64,000 nt of DNA, taken from assembly GCA_036571765.1 (NCBI GenBank), contig BROE01000028.1:6627283-6691282 (forward strand), in the 5' to 3' direction. Under the pieces are notes generated by a model. It did no database searches. It was not told where the DNA came from and worked only from the letters and a program-made list of their open reading frames with translations. The position numbers and the translations under genes were made by a program. Of this stretch, positions 1 through 30,544 are shown piece after piece (the stretch's first letter is position 1; each line of letters begins with the position of its first letter). The stretch is from Plecoglossus altivelis (taxonomy: Eukaryota; Chordata; Actinopteri; Osmeriformes; Plecoglossidae).

Positions 1-17690
<17,690 letters not shown>

Positions 17691-18250
17691 TGTCATTACT
17701 CAGAATGACTTCGCACACTGACAGTTTGTACAGCCTATGTGTTACAAAGAGTGAGTTGGATCTGTTGTCGCGAAGACCGGAGAGTTTCAGCGTGGATCTT
17801 TCTCCGTGGAGCGGTCCAGGTCACACTTCCATGTTCTCTCTGTGCTGGATTTCCAGGCAGCGTCCTGATTGGTGGAAAGTTTGTAGCCACAGGCTACCTA
17901 TGATGAAAGATGCTGCCATCGCTGCAAACACAGCAGCGTAAATGACAAAGTGTAGATAACTTTCCAAATGTAACCCTTATTCTTAACAATAATATCAGTC
18001 ATCCATCACAACTGACTGGACCAAACCATCACATTTCGACCCTGTATCATTTGAGGAACTATAATGTAAATGCTACCTCAGTCGGCAAGATGTATATGAT
18101 ACCGAGTCTTTGCCCGGGTGAAGTTGAAGTGCAGGAGTGTGGAAATCGGATGTGTGGCTCCTTACACGTTCTAATTGTGGTGTAACTCATTAAAGACTGC
18201 TATCATAGGGTTTGGAAAAGCCCACTGGCTTGGATCTCTCGTGACGCTGA
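17691..18250 (-). promoter_or_regulatory. candidate prdm5 promoter and 5' UTR region
   Basis: The first coding exon holds the start codon, so transcription should begin just above 17690. A minus-strand CCAAT box (plus-strand ATTGG at 17868-17872) lies about 180 bp upstream of the ATG. No TATA box was recognised. The transcription start itself cannot be located by eye. Confidence 0.3.
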
Positions 18251-20043
18251 TTGAGGGACAACACAACAAACCCACTGGAAGTGTCTAGTCCTGCTTATAT
18301 ACATCGACGTAGCCCTCTCATCTCACCACTGATTTCTAGCCTTACAGCTACTCGTTTTTACCACTGTCGTCTGATAATCAGTTGTACCACATTGTGCTCT
18401 AATCCAAATGCAGCAATCAGTCTCTTTCAGTGTCTGTTTTCGTCTTGTTGTGTGTGTGTGTTGCAGTGTGTTGTGTGTGTTTGTGTTATTGTGTGTGAAG
18501 GTGCTGTGTGGTATGTTGATTGTCTGGGAGAGAAAAGAAGAGACGAAGATAGAGAGAGAGAGAGAGAGATTATTCTGATGTATGTGAATGCGAGGAGACG
18601 TGAGTGTGCAGGTAGTGATCGTGAGATAGTGAGTGAGTAGACTGTGTGTGTGTGTGGAATAAGTTGTGTGGTGTGTGAGTGGTGTGAAAGGTGTGTGGTG
18701 TGTGGTGTGTGTGTGTGTGTGTGTGTGTCTTGTGTGTCGTGTGGTGGTTGTGATGAGAGAGAGAGAGAGACGAGGAGAGAGAGAGAGATGAAGAGTGGGT
18801 GTGGATTTGGTGACGAGAAGAAGATCTCACCTGTGTATAAGGGTGGAATGTTGTGTTGTCGAGAGGATGTGTGCGTAGCGGGAATTAGGTCTCACTCGAC
18901 CAGAACACAGAGAATATGAGACGAGTTCAGTGTGGGGTGTGTTTGGAGTTTCTGAAATCGCTCGTCCATTTGGAGCCAGCTTCAATCCCGTCATACTGTC
19001 ACTCAACTGTGCATGTGCGGACCGAACACGTCTAAAACAAGCTGACACGCAAGAGGTGAAAAAGAACACTCGCCGACACACAAACACACGCGTCAGGCCA
19101 GACAGTTCGCGCACGCACCGGCACACACGCTCGCACATACACGCACCTCCGACATGCTAGCACGCGAACACATCCACGCGTTCATGTCAACACGCACTCA
19201 AGCGTTCGCACGCACGCGCTCGCGCACGCACATCAGGCCTCCGTTCCAGCCAGGGAAGAGAGAAACACATCATCTACCTGAATGTGTTGCTTCTGACTCT
19301 TCTGCAGGGAGATTAGAGGAGATCAGTACACAGCCCTGATTGTGTTTGTGTGTTTGTCTCTTTGATAGACTCACATGTTGTTAAGCAACCTCTCCCTCCC
19401 CTCTAATCAGTACAACCATAGTGTTGTTTACAACAGTTGCAGCCCTTGTTTACCCCTAATCACTTCCTGATGCAAGATGGCTGCCCACGAGGCTTCTCCC
19501 TGATTGGTCAGTCCACGTGACCAGGGCCGGTTGGCAAGGTTACTTCAGAGCTTGTGAGTCATGGTGTGGTTGTTTACTGTAGAGTCTCTGAGCTGGACAG
19601 CGGTCTAGGTTGGTTCCTCATGCTCCACAGGGCCAACGCTCCACTTCACACTCTGTAGTCCAACTCCTGAAGAACATCTGGGAAGTTTCCCTTTTCACTT
19701 CAGATCAAACCGAAACATTTCATAGTTTCTCCACTTGCCTTTATGACATTTTATTCATTCAGCAGCGTACGCTTGTATATCTAAAGCAACAGTCGCCAAG
19801 TCCTCTTCAACAGTGGCTGGCGCTGTTCTTCGTTAAGATTATTTGTGGTGTACAGTTTTATTTCATGGACTTGGTGCCTTGTGAGTCTTAATCATCACGT
19901 CATAATTCAGTTTGAAATGAATCGGTGCAGTTATTCTGTTTACTTTGGTTTCAGTTTGTAACAGTGACGTTGAGGACATGCTGAAAAAGCAGTCTGACCG
20001 CAGATTAGAGACTGGATTAGACAAAGTCAAACCTATGTGCTCC

Positions 20044-20280
20044 TTCCCCCAACCCCCACCCCCCCCCACCCACCCACACCCCCACACCAACCCCCCCACC
20101 CCTCACCCCCCCCCACCCAACACCCTCCAGCCCCAACACCCCACCCCCACCCTAAACCTCGAATCCCCAACCCCCCACCCAACACCCCTCCAGCCCCCAA
20201 CCCGCCCCCATCCCCACCCTAACACCCCTCCAGCCCCCAACCCCCTTCCCCCCACCCTAACACCCCTCCAGCTCCCAACT
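20044..20280. repeat. C-rich minisatellite
   Basis: Plus strand is almost pure C with A and T interruptions. Its right half repeats CCTAACACCCCTCCAGCCCC-like units of about 30-45 bp. The complementary strand has many GGGG runs and could form G-quadruplexes. Confidence 0.88.
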
Positions 20281-21869
20281 TGTGACCTCTCTTTCAACGC
20301 CTTGGTCTGAGAGTCAGAGCTGAGACCATTAGGGGTCATGACCTTTTTCTGACCTGTAACCTTAGTGGACCTCCTGGCCATTAACTTTCACTCAGCTTTC
20401 ACTGGTCGCCCCCAGGTGATCTAGACCTGCTGCTACTGACCACATACGCACACTCACATTGGAAAATACACACACATACACACTAGTAGACACACCTATT
20501 CACACACACTGATACACACATGCACACACGCTTGCACACACGCTTGCACACACACTTGCACACACACAGGATGCTCCAGATCTCCAAGGGCCTGCTGTTC
20601 AGTCTAATGTAAATGAATCACTACAAAAGGCTAATCTCTCTGGGTTCATTTAAGTCATTTGAGTTTGAATGAGTTTCAGGGAAATTGAAACACTGAAAAA
20701 GTAGACCACCAGGGGCTACACTTCAACAAGACCTAGAACCCCAGAACCTGTTTCGAACACCAGAACTTGTTTAGGACCCTCAAATTTTAGAACGCAAAAA
20801 CCTTATTTGAACCCCAGATCATGTTCAGAACCCCGGAGCCTCACATGAGTACTTCAATGTGCAATTTAATTTCCGCCAAATATGCAAAGGCTCATGGGTA
20901 ACGAGTCTCGAAGTCTCATCCTTCATAGACCCTCTCCCAGGACACAGCACTGAAGCCAGGCCATGGGGTGTTTACATGCTGAAGAAATGCCAAACAACTG
21001 CTTTCATGGTACAATATTATATACTGAACACTGCAGTATTGTTACCCCTCAATACGTCTCAGAAGCTTTTGTGTGTCCTTAGGGAGTTGATCCCAGTGCA
21101 CTTTCTCCCTCATCCCAGTACACATTCTCCCTGAGACCCCAGAAGTTCTACCGCAGTGTCTCCAGCCTGGAGTTCTGGAACCCTGCGCTGGCTCCTTGTC
21201 CTGCCAAAGGAGGCCCCGGAGCCAGTAGGAACAGAAACCACATTTAGAACATGGCGGAGGATCGCACTGAAATAAATACTTTCAGGGTTTTACTTTTGAG
21301 TAAATATTTTCACTGCAGGGAAACCTCAGTCTGACTAACACACAGATGGCTCCATCCAAGGTTTTTCCGAATGTAAGTGTGCATTCTTCTGTAATGCCCA
21401 AACCTGAGACTGTAGATGTAGGATGTCTGGCCACCTTTTGTTTGATGTATCGCCCCACGCCTCTCGTTCCCTGTTTCGCCCCACGCCCCCCGTTCCCTCC
21501 TCCCCCATCCCCTCTCTCCCAGCCCCCCTTCCATCCTTCTTCTCCTGGTAGAGAAGGGGATCTGGTTGTGAAGGAAACGCATACACACACCCTGTGCGCG
21601 CACGCGCCTACAGACACAGTCACATCTGCGCTGTCTCTCACACACGCTTACGCAAACAAAAAAGGATGGAGGTCTGTGTGGTTCTGACCACACTGGTACC
21701 CAGAGACCTGCTTGATTAGCTTCCCATCCCTGGACTGCAGGGCCTTCGCAAGGCTTACCAGAGAGACCCAAGCTGGAGAGTCACAAGCAGCAGCAGGTCA
21801 GCTGGGGTCCAGCCACAGCAGAAGACAGCTCCTCTGTCTCCCCTGAGCCCTGATTTGACTGGCACACAT

Positions 21870-21870
<1 letters not shown>

Positions 21871-21924
<54 letters not shown>

Positions 21925-22110
21925 AGACTTGTGTGCGTGTATGGACGTGCGTGTGTGGATGTAAACGCATGTACGGGAGTGTGTGCGGACGTGCGTGTAA
22001 ATGCGTGTGCGAGTAGGAGTGGGTTTGCACAGACATGTGCTTCGACGTGCATGTGCGTACACGTGCGCGCGGTTGTGCATGGTGTGTGCGCTTGTGTAGA
22101 TGTGTGCATG
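21871..22110. repeat. TG microsatellite grading into TG/CG-rich sequence
   Basis: A pure TG run at about 21871-21914 continues into degenerate GTGCGT-like sequence to about 22110, consistent with an old, decaying dinucleotide tract. Confidence 0.88.
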
Positions 22111-23594
22111 TGCATGGACTTTTGTGTGTTTCTGCTCTGAGCCTAGTTGCAGTTGATATATGTGCTGCTGATTCAGTCGCCTCTGATCCACCGAGCTAAA
22201 TCAGGTGCCTGATGTACGCAGAGCTCAGTTGGAGAGAATTTGACACACGCGCACACACTTGCACACACACACATACACTTAGTCAGACACTCTTACACAG
22301 GAGTAGGTATAGCTCTGTGATAGGGCATTTGACACACGCACAGACTGTCTTACTGACATCGATTCACACTCACACTCTTAAACATGGATGGGCAAAGCTT
22401 GGCGGGTGGAGTCTTTGACCACAGCTCAGGATGTCGCAGGTTCGGATCCCACTCTCTCCATGGCTTTGGATGAACCCATCTGCTTAATGCTTCCATTATC
22501 CTCAAGGAGCACCGGGTCTAGCTAGCAGTAGCACTCAGCCTCGCAGCAGTTTCCACCAAACAGGTGTCTGAGGTGATTGAAATACGTTGGTTTGAATTAT
22601 TAATCAGGATGCTGTCTAGGGGAGCGTGCTCTTGGATGTCGTAATCGTTTCTGCCAGGGATCCGTTTCTGCTGATGCAGACGTACCAGGGGCTTAATGCA
22701 AAAATCCATAAACACAATATTCGGAATTCTGCGGACACGCAGCCCGCGGCTTTGATCGTGTGATGTGTGAGGGAAGAACGCGACACCCTGGGTGACACCG
22801 GGATTACTGGGTCTATATTTAGTGTTTATGTACATGAATATTGGCAGGACAACTCTGTACATGTGACAGACACAGTGATACAGTGACAACACAGGCCTTC
22901 AGCACACAAACACATTTACAGACGGACTCTAGGGCCTACACTGGCTGAGATACACACAGGAATGTCTCCACGACACTAAGCTCCTCCCACAAACTGGAAA
23001 ATCTCCTCCTAACAGCAAAGAGTCAATACAAATGTCAGCGTTCAATCCCACCCCGGCATCTTCGCACCCCCACCACCACCCCCCCCATTCCCAAAAAAAC
23101 ACACAAAAACAACAACAAAAACAAACAACAAGAGGCAAAAACAAAGTATAAAATAATTTAAATCTCTCCTAAGCATTTCGTGTATACATCCAGGGAGAGA
23201 CCTATACAGGGTTGGTATCTCTGCGGGGTCAACGCGAATTGAAACTGAAGGAACCAAACCAATGCAACGCAGAAGTCATGCAGCAACACAACAGATGGAG
23301 GGGAATGAGAATGATCTTGTTTGAAGCTGTGTCTGGAGGTTGGCCCCGAGATGCCGAGATCTTAGCGGCCGTCTCAGTGCTCGTCGGGCTACAGGGTCGT
23401 TCGCCACGCAACAACGAAATGTAAACATAAATATACAGGTTGATATCTCTCTCTACGAACAGTTCTGTCTGGGCCACGGGCTTCCTGGCTGCCTCAGGCT
23501 GTTTGCACTCCTTAGTAGAATATCACTTAGAGTTAAATAAACTTTTTTTTTCATATATATAGATTTAATTATAATAGATTTTTTTCAGAGTCTT

Positions 23595-24994
23595 TTAGCA
23601 GTATCTCCTGGTTTTCACCAGTTTGCTCTGGTATTTGACCGAGTGCCCGCTGTGCCCCACCACGTAAACGTCTAACAGGTACGTCTTCCCTGCCTCCAGC
23701 CCCGTGATGGTTTCCGTGGTGACCGCCTTCTGGAGGTTGGCGCTGTGGAAGTACTTGCACAGGACCTTCTCCGACTTCCGGCGGGTCTCCGGCCCGGCGC
23801 ACTGGTTCTGCTCGCGGCGTCGCTGCTCCTCGCCGTAGCTGTCGGCGACCTCGCGGCGGTAGACGCAGTACTTGTTGCGGTCTTGCGTCCCCAGCCAGGC
23901 CACGGTGGCGGACGAGCAGGTGCGCAGCTTGTCGAAGGCCTTGATGCGGGTGTCTTCAGGCAGGGAGGGGAACGGCTGCTTGCTGGTGCGCCGGGTGGTG
24001 GCCAGGACCTTCAAGGTGGATGCCCCCTTCCTGCTCCCTCGCAGGCGGATCAGGTACTTGGCCTTGGGCTTGCCGCGCAGCTGAAACTGCCGGACGCCTT
24101 CCACGTTCTGGGAGAGGAGGAGCTTACCGTCGCGGCGGACCTGTACCTGCACGGCGTCCAGGCAGGCGTGAACGAAGAGCGCCACCCGCTGGTGGGAGGA
24201 GACGGGTGCGAAACGCAGGAACTTGCTGCCCTTCCTCTTGACGAAGACGTCGGAGACCTTGCCGTCCTTCAGCTCCACCGTCTTCTGCCGAGCTTCTTCT
24301 TTGGTGCGGGCGAACGTGCCCACGTAGGCCGTGCTGGTGTTGGTGGCGGCGTTCACCGCAAACACGTCGAAGTAGAACTGCGTGTCCGGCTTCAGGTCGG
24401 ACACGGTGAAGATGTTCTTGTTGCCGATGCACACCTTGATGATGTCGGCGTTCTTGGGCTTGGCTTGGAAGGAGCGGGCGATCTTGTTGCTGGTAAGGCC
24501 CCGGTCCTTCCCAAAGTCATTGTCGGGGGGGACGAAGCCAAAGTGGCCAAAGTCAAAGGGGCTGAAGTCTCGACCGGGTTTGGGCGCCATCATGAAGGCG
24601 TCGTCGGCGTTGATCTTGGCCTCGGCGGCGCACATGCTCTTGAAGTTGTGCTCCTTGTTGATGACGACGCAGTACTGCACCGGCTGGCCCATCAACAGGC
24701 CGGTGGGGGTGGGCTTCCAGGCCAGGGTGACGGTGGTGCGGCCCAGTGCCGTCACGTCCACCCTGGGGTCGTAGGGCAGCTCGGGGTAGGGCTGGTCAGA
24801 CTCAGGGGTGGTGGTGGCGTAGAGCTTGAAGTTGCTGTCCTTTTCGGTGGAGAGCAGCTCCAGCTGGTAGAGCCCAGACGGTGTGCTGGTGGCCACGTAC
24901 GACTCCACGTCGTTGCCCTTGTAGGAGAAGAGCTCCGCCCCCTCGTCCACTGTCCCCTGCTGCTGCTTCTGTTGATCCAGAGGTTCAGGCTCAC
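23595..24994 (-). CDS. ndnf: ndnf last coding exon: FN3 domains and C-terminus
   Basis: It has 1400 nt, starting with GT of the split Gly codon (GEPEPLDQQK) and ending at the stop codon 23595-23597 after TRRYC. It is very GC-rich at third positions, which leaves long open frames on the opposite strand that are not genes. Confidence 0.97.
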
Positions 24995-27900
24995 CTGGAA
25001 CACACAGGGACACACACACCATCAGATGCCTGCCAACACACACACAGGAACGCACACCATCAGATACCTGCCAACACACGCACAGGAACACTCACACGTC
25101 GCTTCCATGCCAACACACACTCTGGAACATACACATCATCATGCTCCCTCCAAGCACGCACAGGAACGCACACATCACCTCACTCCGACACACGCGTCAT
25201 CTCCCCATCATGGACATCAAACTGTTCCATCGACAAACCTCATTCCTCCCCTCACTTCCCATGAGGTTTGTTTTAAAAAAAACGGTATTTTCTCATTTTT
25301 AGACGTGAAGTAAACTAATTTGCACGGGTGCTAAAAACAACCTCTTTAATGTGTCATGGGGTCACAGTGAATCTCTCTGGGCCTTACACACCATTAGCCC
25401 CCTCACTGGCCAGCATCCCTGTTTTCTTTCCAAACATCCCCAGAGATCACAGGCAGGTATTCACCTGGCCTCTCCAAGCAAGCGGAGTTACAAAGACATC
25501 CCTTATAGCCCCTGCATGAACAGGCCAGGGTCAGCTCCAAACTCTGCTGCTCATGGAACCATAATATTATGTTTGTCAACCAGAGAGCACGGCGTGGTGC
25601 TGAAGCTCACAGATCCACTCATGGACGAGACGTCGAGGGGGGCAGAGCGACACGCAGAAGGCCGGACAGAGGAGTTAGGCTTTCTGTGTGTTTACAGAGC
25701 TCTCTCCCTCTCTCCTCTCTCCCTCTCTCCTCTCTCCTATCTCCTCTCTCCTTCTCTCCTCTCTCCCTCCCTCTCTACCTCTCTTCTCTCTCCTCTTTCT
25801 CTACCTCTTGCCCTCTTTCTCTCTATTTCTCTCTCCGAACCAACAAGTAACAACTCTGAGAGTCCTCACGCCATGCACGTTCTGCAGGAATCTGGTTTGT
25901 TCCCTCGATTTCCAAGGTAACTTGATACGGCGAATCGGTTGATATGGCGAATCGCTTGATATGATGAGTCGCTTGAAGTGGCGAATCACTTGATCCGATC
26001 AGACTGAGAAGTGATGAAATTAGGAACCCCGCTCATGAAACGGCTTTGTAAACGTTTCAAGAAAATGAGTCAGCCCTATTTGAGGCTATGAACTTTCACT
26101 CTCTAACTCAGACAACGACCATGTCTCATTGAAATACCGTCAGTCTACTGGAGGAGTTGGAAGGTTGGCAGTAGACTAGGTGTCTGTCCTCGGTTCCTCT
26201 GAGCTATGGAAACTAAGACCAGAGCACCAGAGCTAACCTTGGTTCCTTCACACACTCCTGTCATCAGGCACTGTGGAACACTATCATTAAGACGTTCTTG
26301 TGGCACCGTAGCTGAGATGTTATTATTGTTGCACCATGCCTGGTAGCTGAGATGTGGTTACTTTGCACTGAGCCTGGTAATTATAGCCTGTACCTTGAGT
26401 CAGACTACTGAAATACTGTTAGAACTCTGCTAGAACTGTTGGAACCTCTGATCCTTGATTTTGTTTTGTGGTACTGTGACACTTTCAAGACTGTTTTTGG
26501 TGCTGTGCTCAGTTTCCAGTGTGTTACGGTCAAGTGTATGGCATGGGTCAGGTGAGGTTCACGCAGAGGATTGGGGTGAGAGTCAGGGTCAGGGTGAAGG
26601 TGAGGGTGAGGGTCAGGGTGAAGGCGAGGGTCAGGGTGAAGGTGAGGGTGAGGGTCAGGGTGAAGGTGAAGGTGAGGGTCAGGGTGAAGGTGAGGGTGAG
26701 GGTCAGGGTGAAGGTGAAGGTGAGGGTCAGGGTGAAGGTGAGGGTCAAGGTCAGGGTCAGGGTCAGGGTCAGGGTGAGAGTGAGGGTGAGGGTCAGGATA
26801 AGGGTGAGGGTGAGGGTCAGGGTGAAGGTGAGGGTGAGGGTGAAGGTGAGGGTCAGGGTGAAGGTGAGGGTCAGGGTCAGGGTGAAGGTGAGGGTTAGGG
26901 TCAGGGTGAGAGTGAGGGTGAGGGTCAGGATGAGGGTGAGGGTCAGGGTGAAGGTGAGGGTCAGGGTCAGGGTTAGGTTGAAGGTGAAGGTGAGAGTCAG
27001 AGTGAGAGTCAGGGTGAGGGTCAGTGCGAGGTTGAAGGTGAAGGTGAGAGTCAGAGTGAGAGTCAGAGTGAGAGTCAGGGTGAGGGTCAGTGTGAGAGTG
27101 AGGTTGAAGGTGAGAGTCAGGATGACAGTCAGGGTGAGAGTCAAGGTCAGGGTCAAGGTCAGGGTGAAGTTGAGGGTGAGAGTCAGGGTAAGGGTCAAGG
27201 TGAGAGTCCCGCTGAGGGTGAGGGACAGGGTGAGGGTGAGGATGTCAGGTACCTGATCCCTCTCCGCTGGCATCCTCTGGGAGCTCCTGCAGGGTGAGCT
27301 TCCACTCCAGTGGGGCGTCACACGGCGTCACTGTCACTGACAGCGGCGTGTTGTCCTCCTCCACCACAAAGTAGTACCTGTGAAGACCATATACGCTATT
27401 TTACAAACCCTCGGTACAGCATCCTCCTGCCATCATGACCCTGGCTCCACCATCCTCAACCTGGCTCAACCTTCATAACCCTGGCTCCACCCTCACCTTG
27501 CCAACACCAGCTCCCAACCTTAACTGCAAACAGCCTCTGCCAGAACCTCTGCTGTAGACCCAGACACTGGTCTTGGCCTCTGTCCACATACCCTGATCAC
27601 ATCAATATTACTCTCTCATCTATTATGCATTCTTCTGCAGAATCTGTAAACACGATACAGTGTGTTCCTGTTTACCAGTCCACTTGCAGGAAGCAGCCAG
27701 ATGATGAATGTACATGCTCACTCAACTGTCTTCAGGCCTGACTGGGGATAACCTACTTGCTCAGGCTTTGTAAAGATTGTGTTGATTGTAAAAAAAATTG
27801 TGTTGTTTGTAAAGGTCTGTTTGCAAATGTTTTATTTGTAAAGATTGTGTCTATCACTGTTGTTTTTGTCATGTCTGTAAGTATTGTGTTTATAAATGGT

Positions 27901-28275
27901 CGTTCAAGTTGGTGATTGTAAGTAAGATTGTAAGTCGTGGTTGTAAATAGTGGTGTTTGTAAATGTCACGTCAGTGAATATCGTGTTTATAAAGGGTCGT
28001 GTTTGTCAAAGTCGTGTTTATAAATGTCTCCGTTCTCTCACCTTTTGGGTGTGTCTCTGAACAGATAACCACTGATCTCGGCTCCGTCGGGAATGACAGA
28101 GGAGTCATGGAAAAGGGCCTTGTCTCTGATCTGCATCTGGAACAGACCCTCGTCCCGGGTGGGAAGTTTCTGGGCCACCGCCCCCAGGACCAGGACCAGG
28201 ACCAGGGCTGGGGCCAGGATCAGGCTCTGGGTCTGGGACCGCCTCCAGGCCTGCGATCCTGAATACAGTCTCATT
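23595..28275 (-). CDS. ndnf: ndnf, neuron-derived neurotrophic factor, complete coding sequence
   Basis: This is a secreted, glycosylated, heparin-binding fibronectin type III protein that promotes neuron survival and migration and has endothelial activity (family knowledge). Three coding exons (28042-28275, 27253-27377, 23595-24994) join in frame into 585 codons; human NDNF has 568 residues. Residues 1 to about 35 form a signal peptide with hydrophobic core LILAPALVLVLVLGAVA before QKLPTRDE. Conserved blocks include FRDTPKR, TTPESDQPYPELPYDPRVDV, CIGNKNIFTVSDLKPDTQ and the C-terminal VKYQSKLVKTRRYC. Two FN3-like regions lie at roughly 175-330 and 470-580. An N-glycosylation sequon (NTS) is present in AATNTSTAYVG. 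Intron 2 is dominated by a telomere-like hexamer array. Identification is very secure. Confidence 0.97.
24995..26565. other. ndnf intron 2, non-repetitive part
   Basis: It contains short direct repeats of a CAGGAACACACAC-type motif just after the exon 3 acceptor side (about 25000-25170) and a CT tract (about 25695-25835). A four-fold short repeat of CGAATCGCTTGATATG-like sequence lies at about 25925-25998. No exon was recognised. Confidence 0.7.
26570..27247. repeat. hexanucleotide array of TGAGGG/TCAGGG/TGAAGG variants
   Basis: About 680 bp of 6-bp units, mostly TGAGGG, TCAGGG and TGAAGG, with occasional TTAGGG (for example within 26891-26900). No frame has stops on either strand, which gives meaningless Val-Arg or Leu-Thr open frames. 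On the ndnf sense strand it is C-rich (CACCCT, GACCCT). It occupies ndnf intron 2 and starts six bases inside the intron. Confidence 0.95.
27253..27377 (-). CDS. ndnf: ndnf second coding exon
   Basis: It has 125 nt encoding YYFVVEEDNTPLSVTVTPCD, then APLEWKLTLQELPEDASGEG and Ser plus a split Gly. The donor GTACCT lies six bases from the start of a long CACCCT-type hexamer array in the intron. Confidence 0.95.
27700..28036. repeat. degenerate TGTAAA-rich repeat in ndnf intron 1
   Basis: Irregular copies of TTGTAAA, TGTTTATAAA and GTCGTGTTT motifs repeat every 15-30 bp up to the edge of the first coding exon. The array is too degenerate for me to define a unit length. Confidence 0.6.
28042..28275 (-). 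CDS. ndnf: ndnf first coding exon: signal peptide and N-terminus
   Basis: A TTTCAG acceptor sits one base before the ATG (28272-28274), so an upstream non-coding exon must exist. It encodes about 78 residues ending RDTPKR, with the last Arg codon split (AG|G) at a GTGAGA donor. QMQIRDKALFHDSSVIPDGA is the recognisable NDNF N-terminal block. Confidence 0.96.
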
Positions 28276-30540
28276 CTGAAACACAGAGCACAAACCCACC
28301 ATCACTATGCAGCCTAGAGAACATACACACACACAAGGCATACAGACTTTACACACACGCCGCTACAAAACAGCCTAATCCGACGATACACATGTAAACA
28401 CACACAACCGCAACTTTGCTTCATCCTGAAACACACGCAGTAATATGGCGCTAAAACAGGACAGGAGACAGAGAGGAGGGGGGAGCAGAAGGGAGGGAGG
28501 GGAGGAGGGTTGTGAAGAGGGGGAGAGGAGAGGAGAGGAGGAGAGACTCAGCAGGGATCAGAGTGAATGTGTGAGCAGAGTGGAGAACCTGTCTGCACGG
28601 TCACCCTCAGACCGGCAGATCTCAGGAGCCATCCCGTATCCTCCCTGTGTTGATCCACTCCCATCAACTGCACATGATGGGGAAGCCAAATCCCTGCTGA
28701 TTTAATCAGGCTAATGATTGCAGCTTAGCCAGATACTTTACTGTCATTTACCGCAAGCTAGAGGTGTCCTATTAATGACCTCTCTCTGCCTCTCTCTCCT
28801 CTCACACACTCTCTCTCTCTCTCTCCCTCTCTCCCTCTCTCTCTCCCTCTCTGTCTCTGCTTCTCGCCCTCGATCCCCTCTGTCTTTCCCACCCTTGATC
28901 ACGTTCTTTTCTTCCAGTGGATTCAGCTAATCTCTCTAGCTTTCACACACGCTCATACAGAATAATCTCTGGGCCCTTTTCTCCATCCTGCCATGCAAAC
29001 ATGGTTTCATCCCTCCCTCCTTCCTGCTCTCCTCCAAACCCTCTGTCCCACTCTCTCGCCATCTATTCCTCTCTCCTCCCTCCCTCCCTCCCTCCCCCCA
29101 TCCCTTCATACAGACAGATAGTTGGTGTGAAAGTAAAGGCGTCTACAACTGCCATGTCTCCATGCTATGCAAATCTTCCTCGCGGCTTCACCTTCCTCTT
29201 TAAACACAGACCAGCGAGGAGGCGTGACAGCAGCTTAGTTTCAGGCCCCCCCCCCCAACCCCGCCTCTCCCCTCCCTCCCTACCTCCCTCCCTCGTCCCC
29301 CCCCCCACTAAGGCCTTTTTTACAGGAAGGGGGAGGAGAGCCATCTAAGTGGCGCTTTGAGGTTCGAGGAGATCCTTATCTCTGGCTCGTCTTGTCTGCT
29401 TGTCTTTCTCCACTTCACAAGCGTGTCGGTCGGAACAAAGATGAGTCTATTAATACACCAGGCAGCTACGAGGTGGCATGTTCTGGGCTGACGTTCTCTC
29501 TGTCTCCAAACACAGCCCGGATACGCACACACACACACACAGACACGCATGCACACACGTCAATGCAGTGCACACAAACATACACAGACAGATTTGAAGA
29601 TCCGACACCAGGTTTCACACTCGTACACATCATAACAAACAAGCACGCACGCGCACATACACATGCACACACACATGCAGCCTCCCACACACACAGGTAC
29701 ACAAACACAGACACACATATACAGTGCACACGCGTACACACACGTACACACACGTACACACACGTACACACACGTACACACAGCCTCCTGCAGCTGCACC
29801 CGTCCTAAACAGCGGTGATGTCATCAGATATGGGCACGCTCTCTCTCTGATCAGGAGACTGTAATAACACCAGCCTATCCAGTGTGCGTGTGTATTTGTC
29901 TGTGTGTGTGTGTCCGTGTGTGCGCGCGTGTGCATGACTGACCTCCAGCGTAAGACACACACTTGATACGCACTCCAGCCCAACATCTGATACCTGACCT
30001 CCGTACTCGATCTCCGTGGACGACAGCTTCTCGCCAGAGGCGGAGAGAGGAACACCAGCGCCCTGTCGCACGGACACGTGGACACCAACCACCCCAGAGA
30101 GACACCCTCCCAGTCCCACACCAAGCTCCTATGCGGGGCCCAGCTCTGGAAAATGACACCTGCATACGAAATGGTGAGCTGTTACTACCCCTGGTCTACC
30201 CCTGAGGCTGGGAGGCTGGGAGGCTGGGAGGCTGGGAGGCTGAACACAGTCCTGGGACCAAGAGCCAGACTCATTCTCAGACCGGCAAGCTGCCTTACCA
30301 AAATAAAACTTCAAAACACTGCATCTGGAACAAATAAAGTCTAATGTTTAATTAGAGTGAGGGAGGATGTATGATGGTAATTTGGGGGAGGATAATTTCA
30401 AGGCAGAGCCAACCACAATCGTGTCAACTTTGTTTTGCTGCCTCTTTTTTTATTTATTTATATATTCATTTACTTTTCAGTTTCACTCCAGAGTGGACTT
30501 TGTTCAAAACTTTGACATTCTTTTTGGTTGTGGGGGGAAA
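28276..30540. other. upstream of ndnf first coding exon: low-complexity DNA, no exon seen
   Basis: GA-rich (about 28450-28550), CT-rich (about 28810-28860), CA (about 29518-29780, with six ACACGT-type repeats near 29735) and TG (about 29885-29935) tracts, plus four tandem copies of a 10-bp GGGAGGCTGG-type unit at 30205-30241. Probably intron of the ndnf 5' region. Confidence 0.6.
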
Positions 30541-30544
30541 AACA

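Larger units (their letters stand above)
18251..23594. other. prdm5/ndnf intergenic region including ndnf 3' UTR
   Basis: It holds TG/GA-rich sequence (about 18450-18795), a CA/CG-rich degenerate tract (about 19040-19235), a C-rich minisatellite (20044-20280), CA tracts (about 20460-20570) and a TG tract (about 21871-22110). The ndnf 3' UTR extends left from 23594 and is AT-rich next to the stop codon; I could not pick its poly(A) signal. No other gene was recognised. Confidence 0.6.

Noticed and set aside
23745..25313. A 522-codon open frame on the plus strand
   Set aside because: It is exactly antisense to the GC-rich last exon of ndnf, is rich in Gly/Val/Leu from complementary codons, and has no family resemblance. 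The minus-strand frame is unmistakably NDNF.
26519..27321. Open frames of about 250 codons on both strands (Val-Arg and Leu-Thr repeats)
   Set aside because: They are produced by a 6-bp repeat that lacks stop codons; the 3' part of the minus-strand frame overlaps true ndnf exon 2 in the wrong frame.
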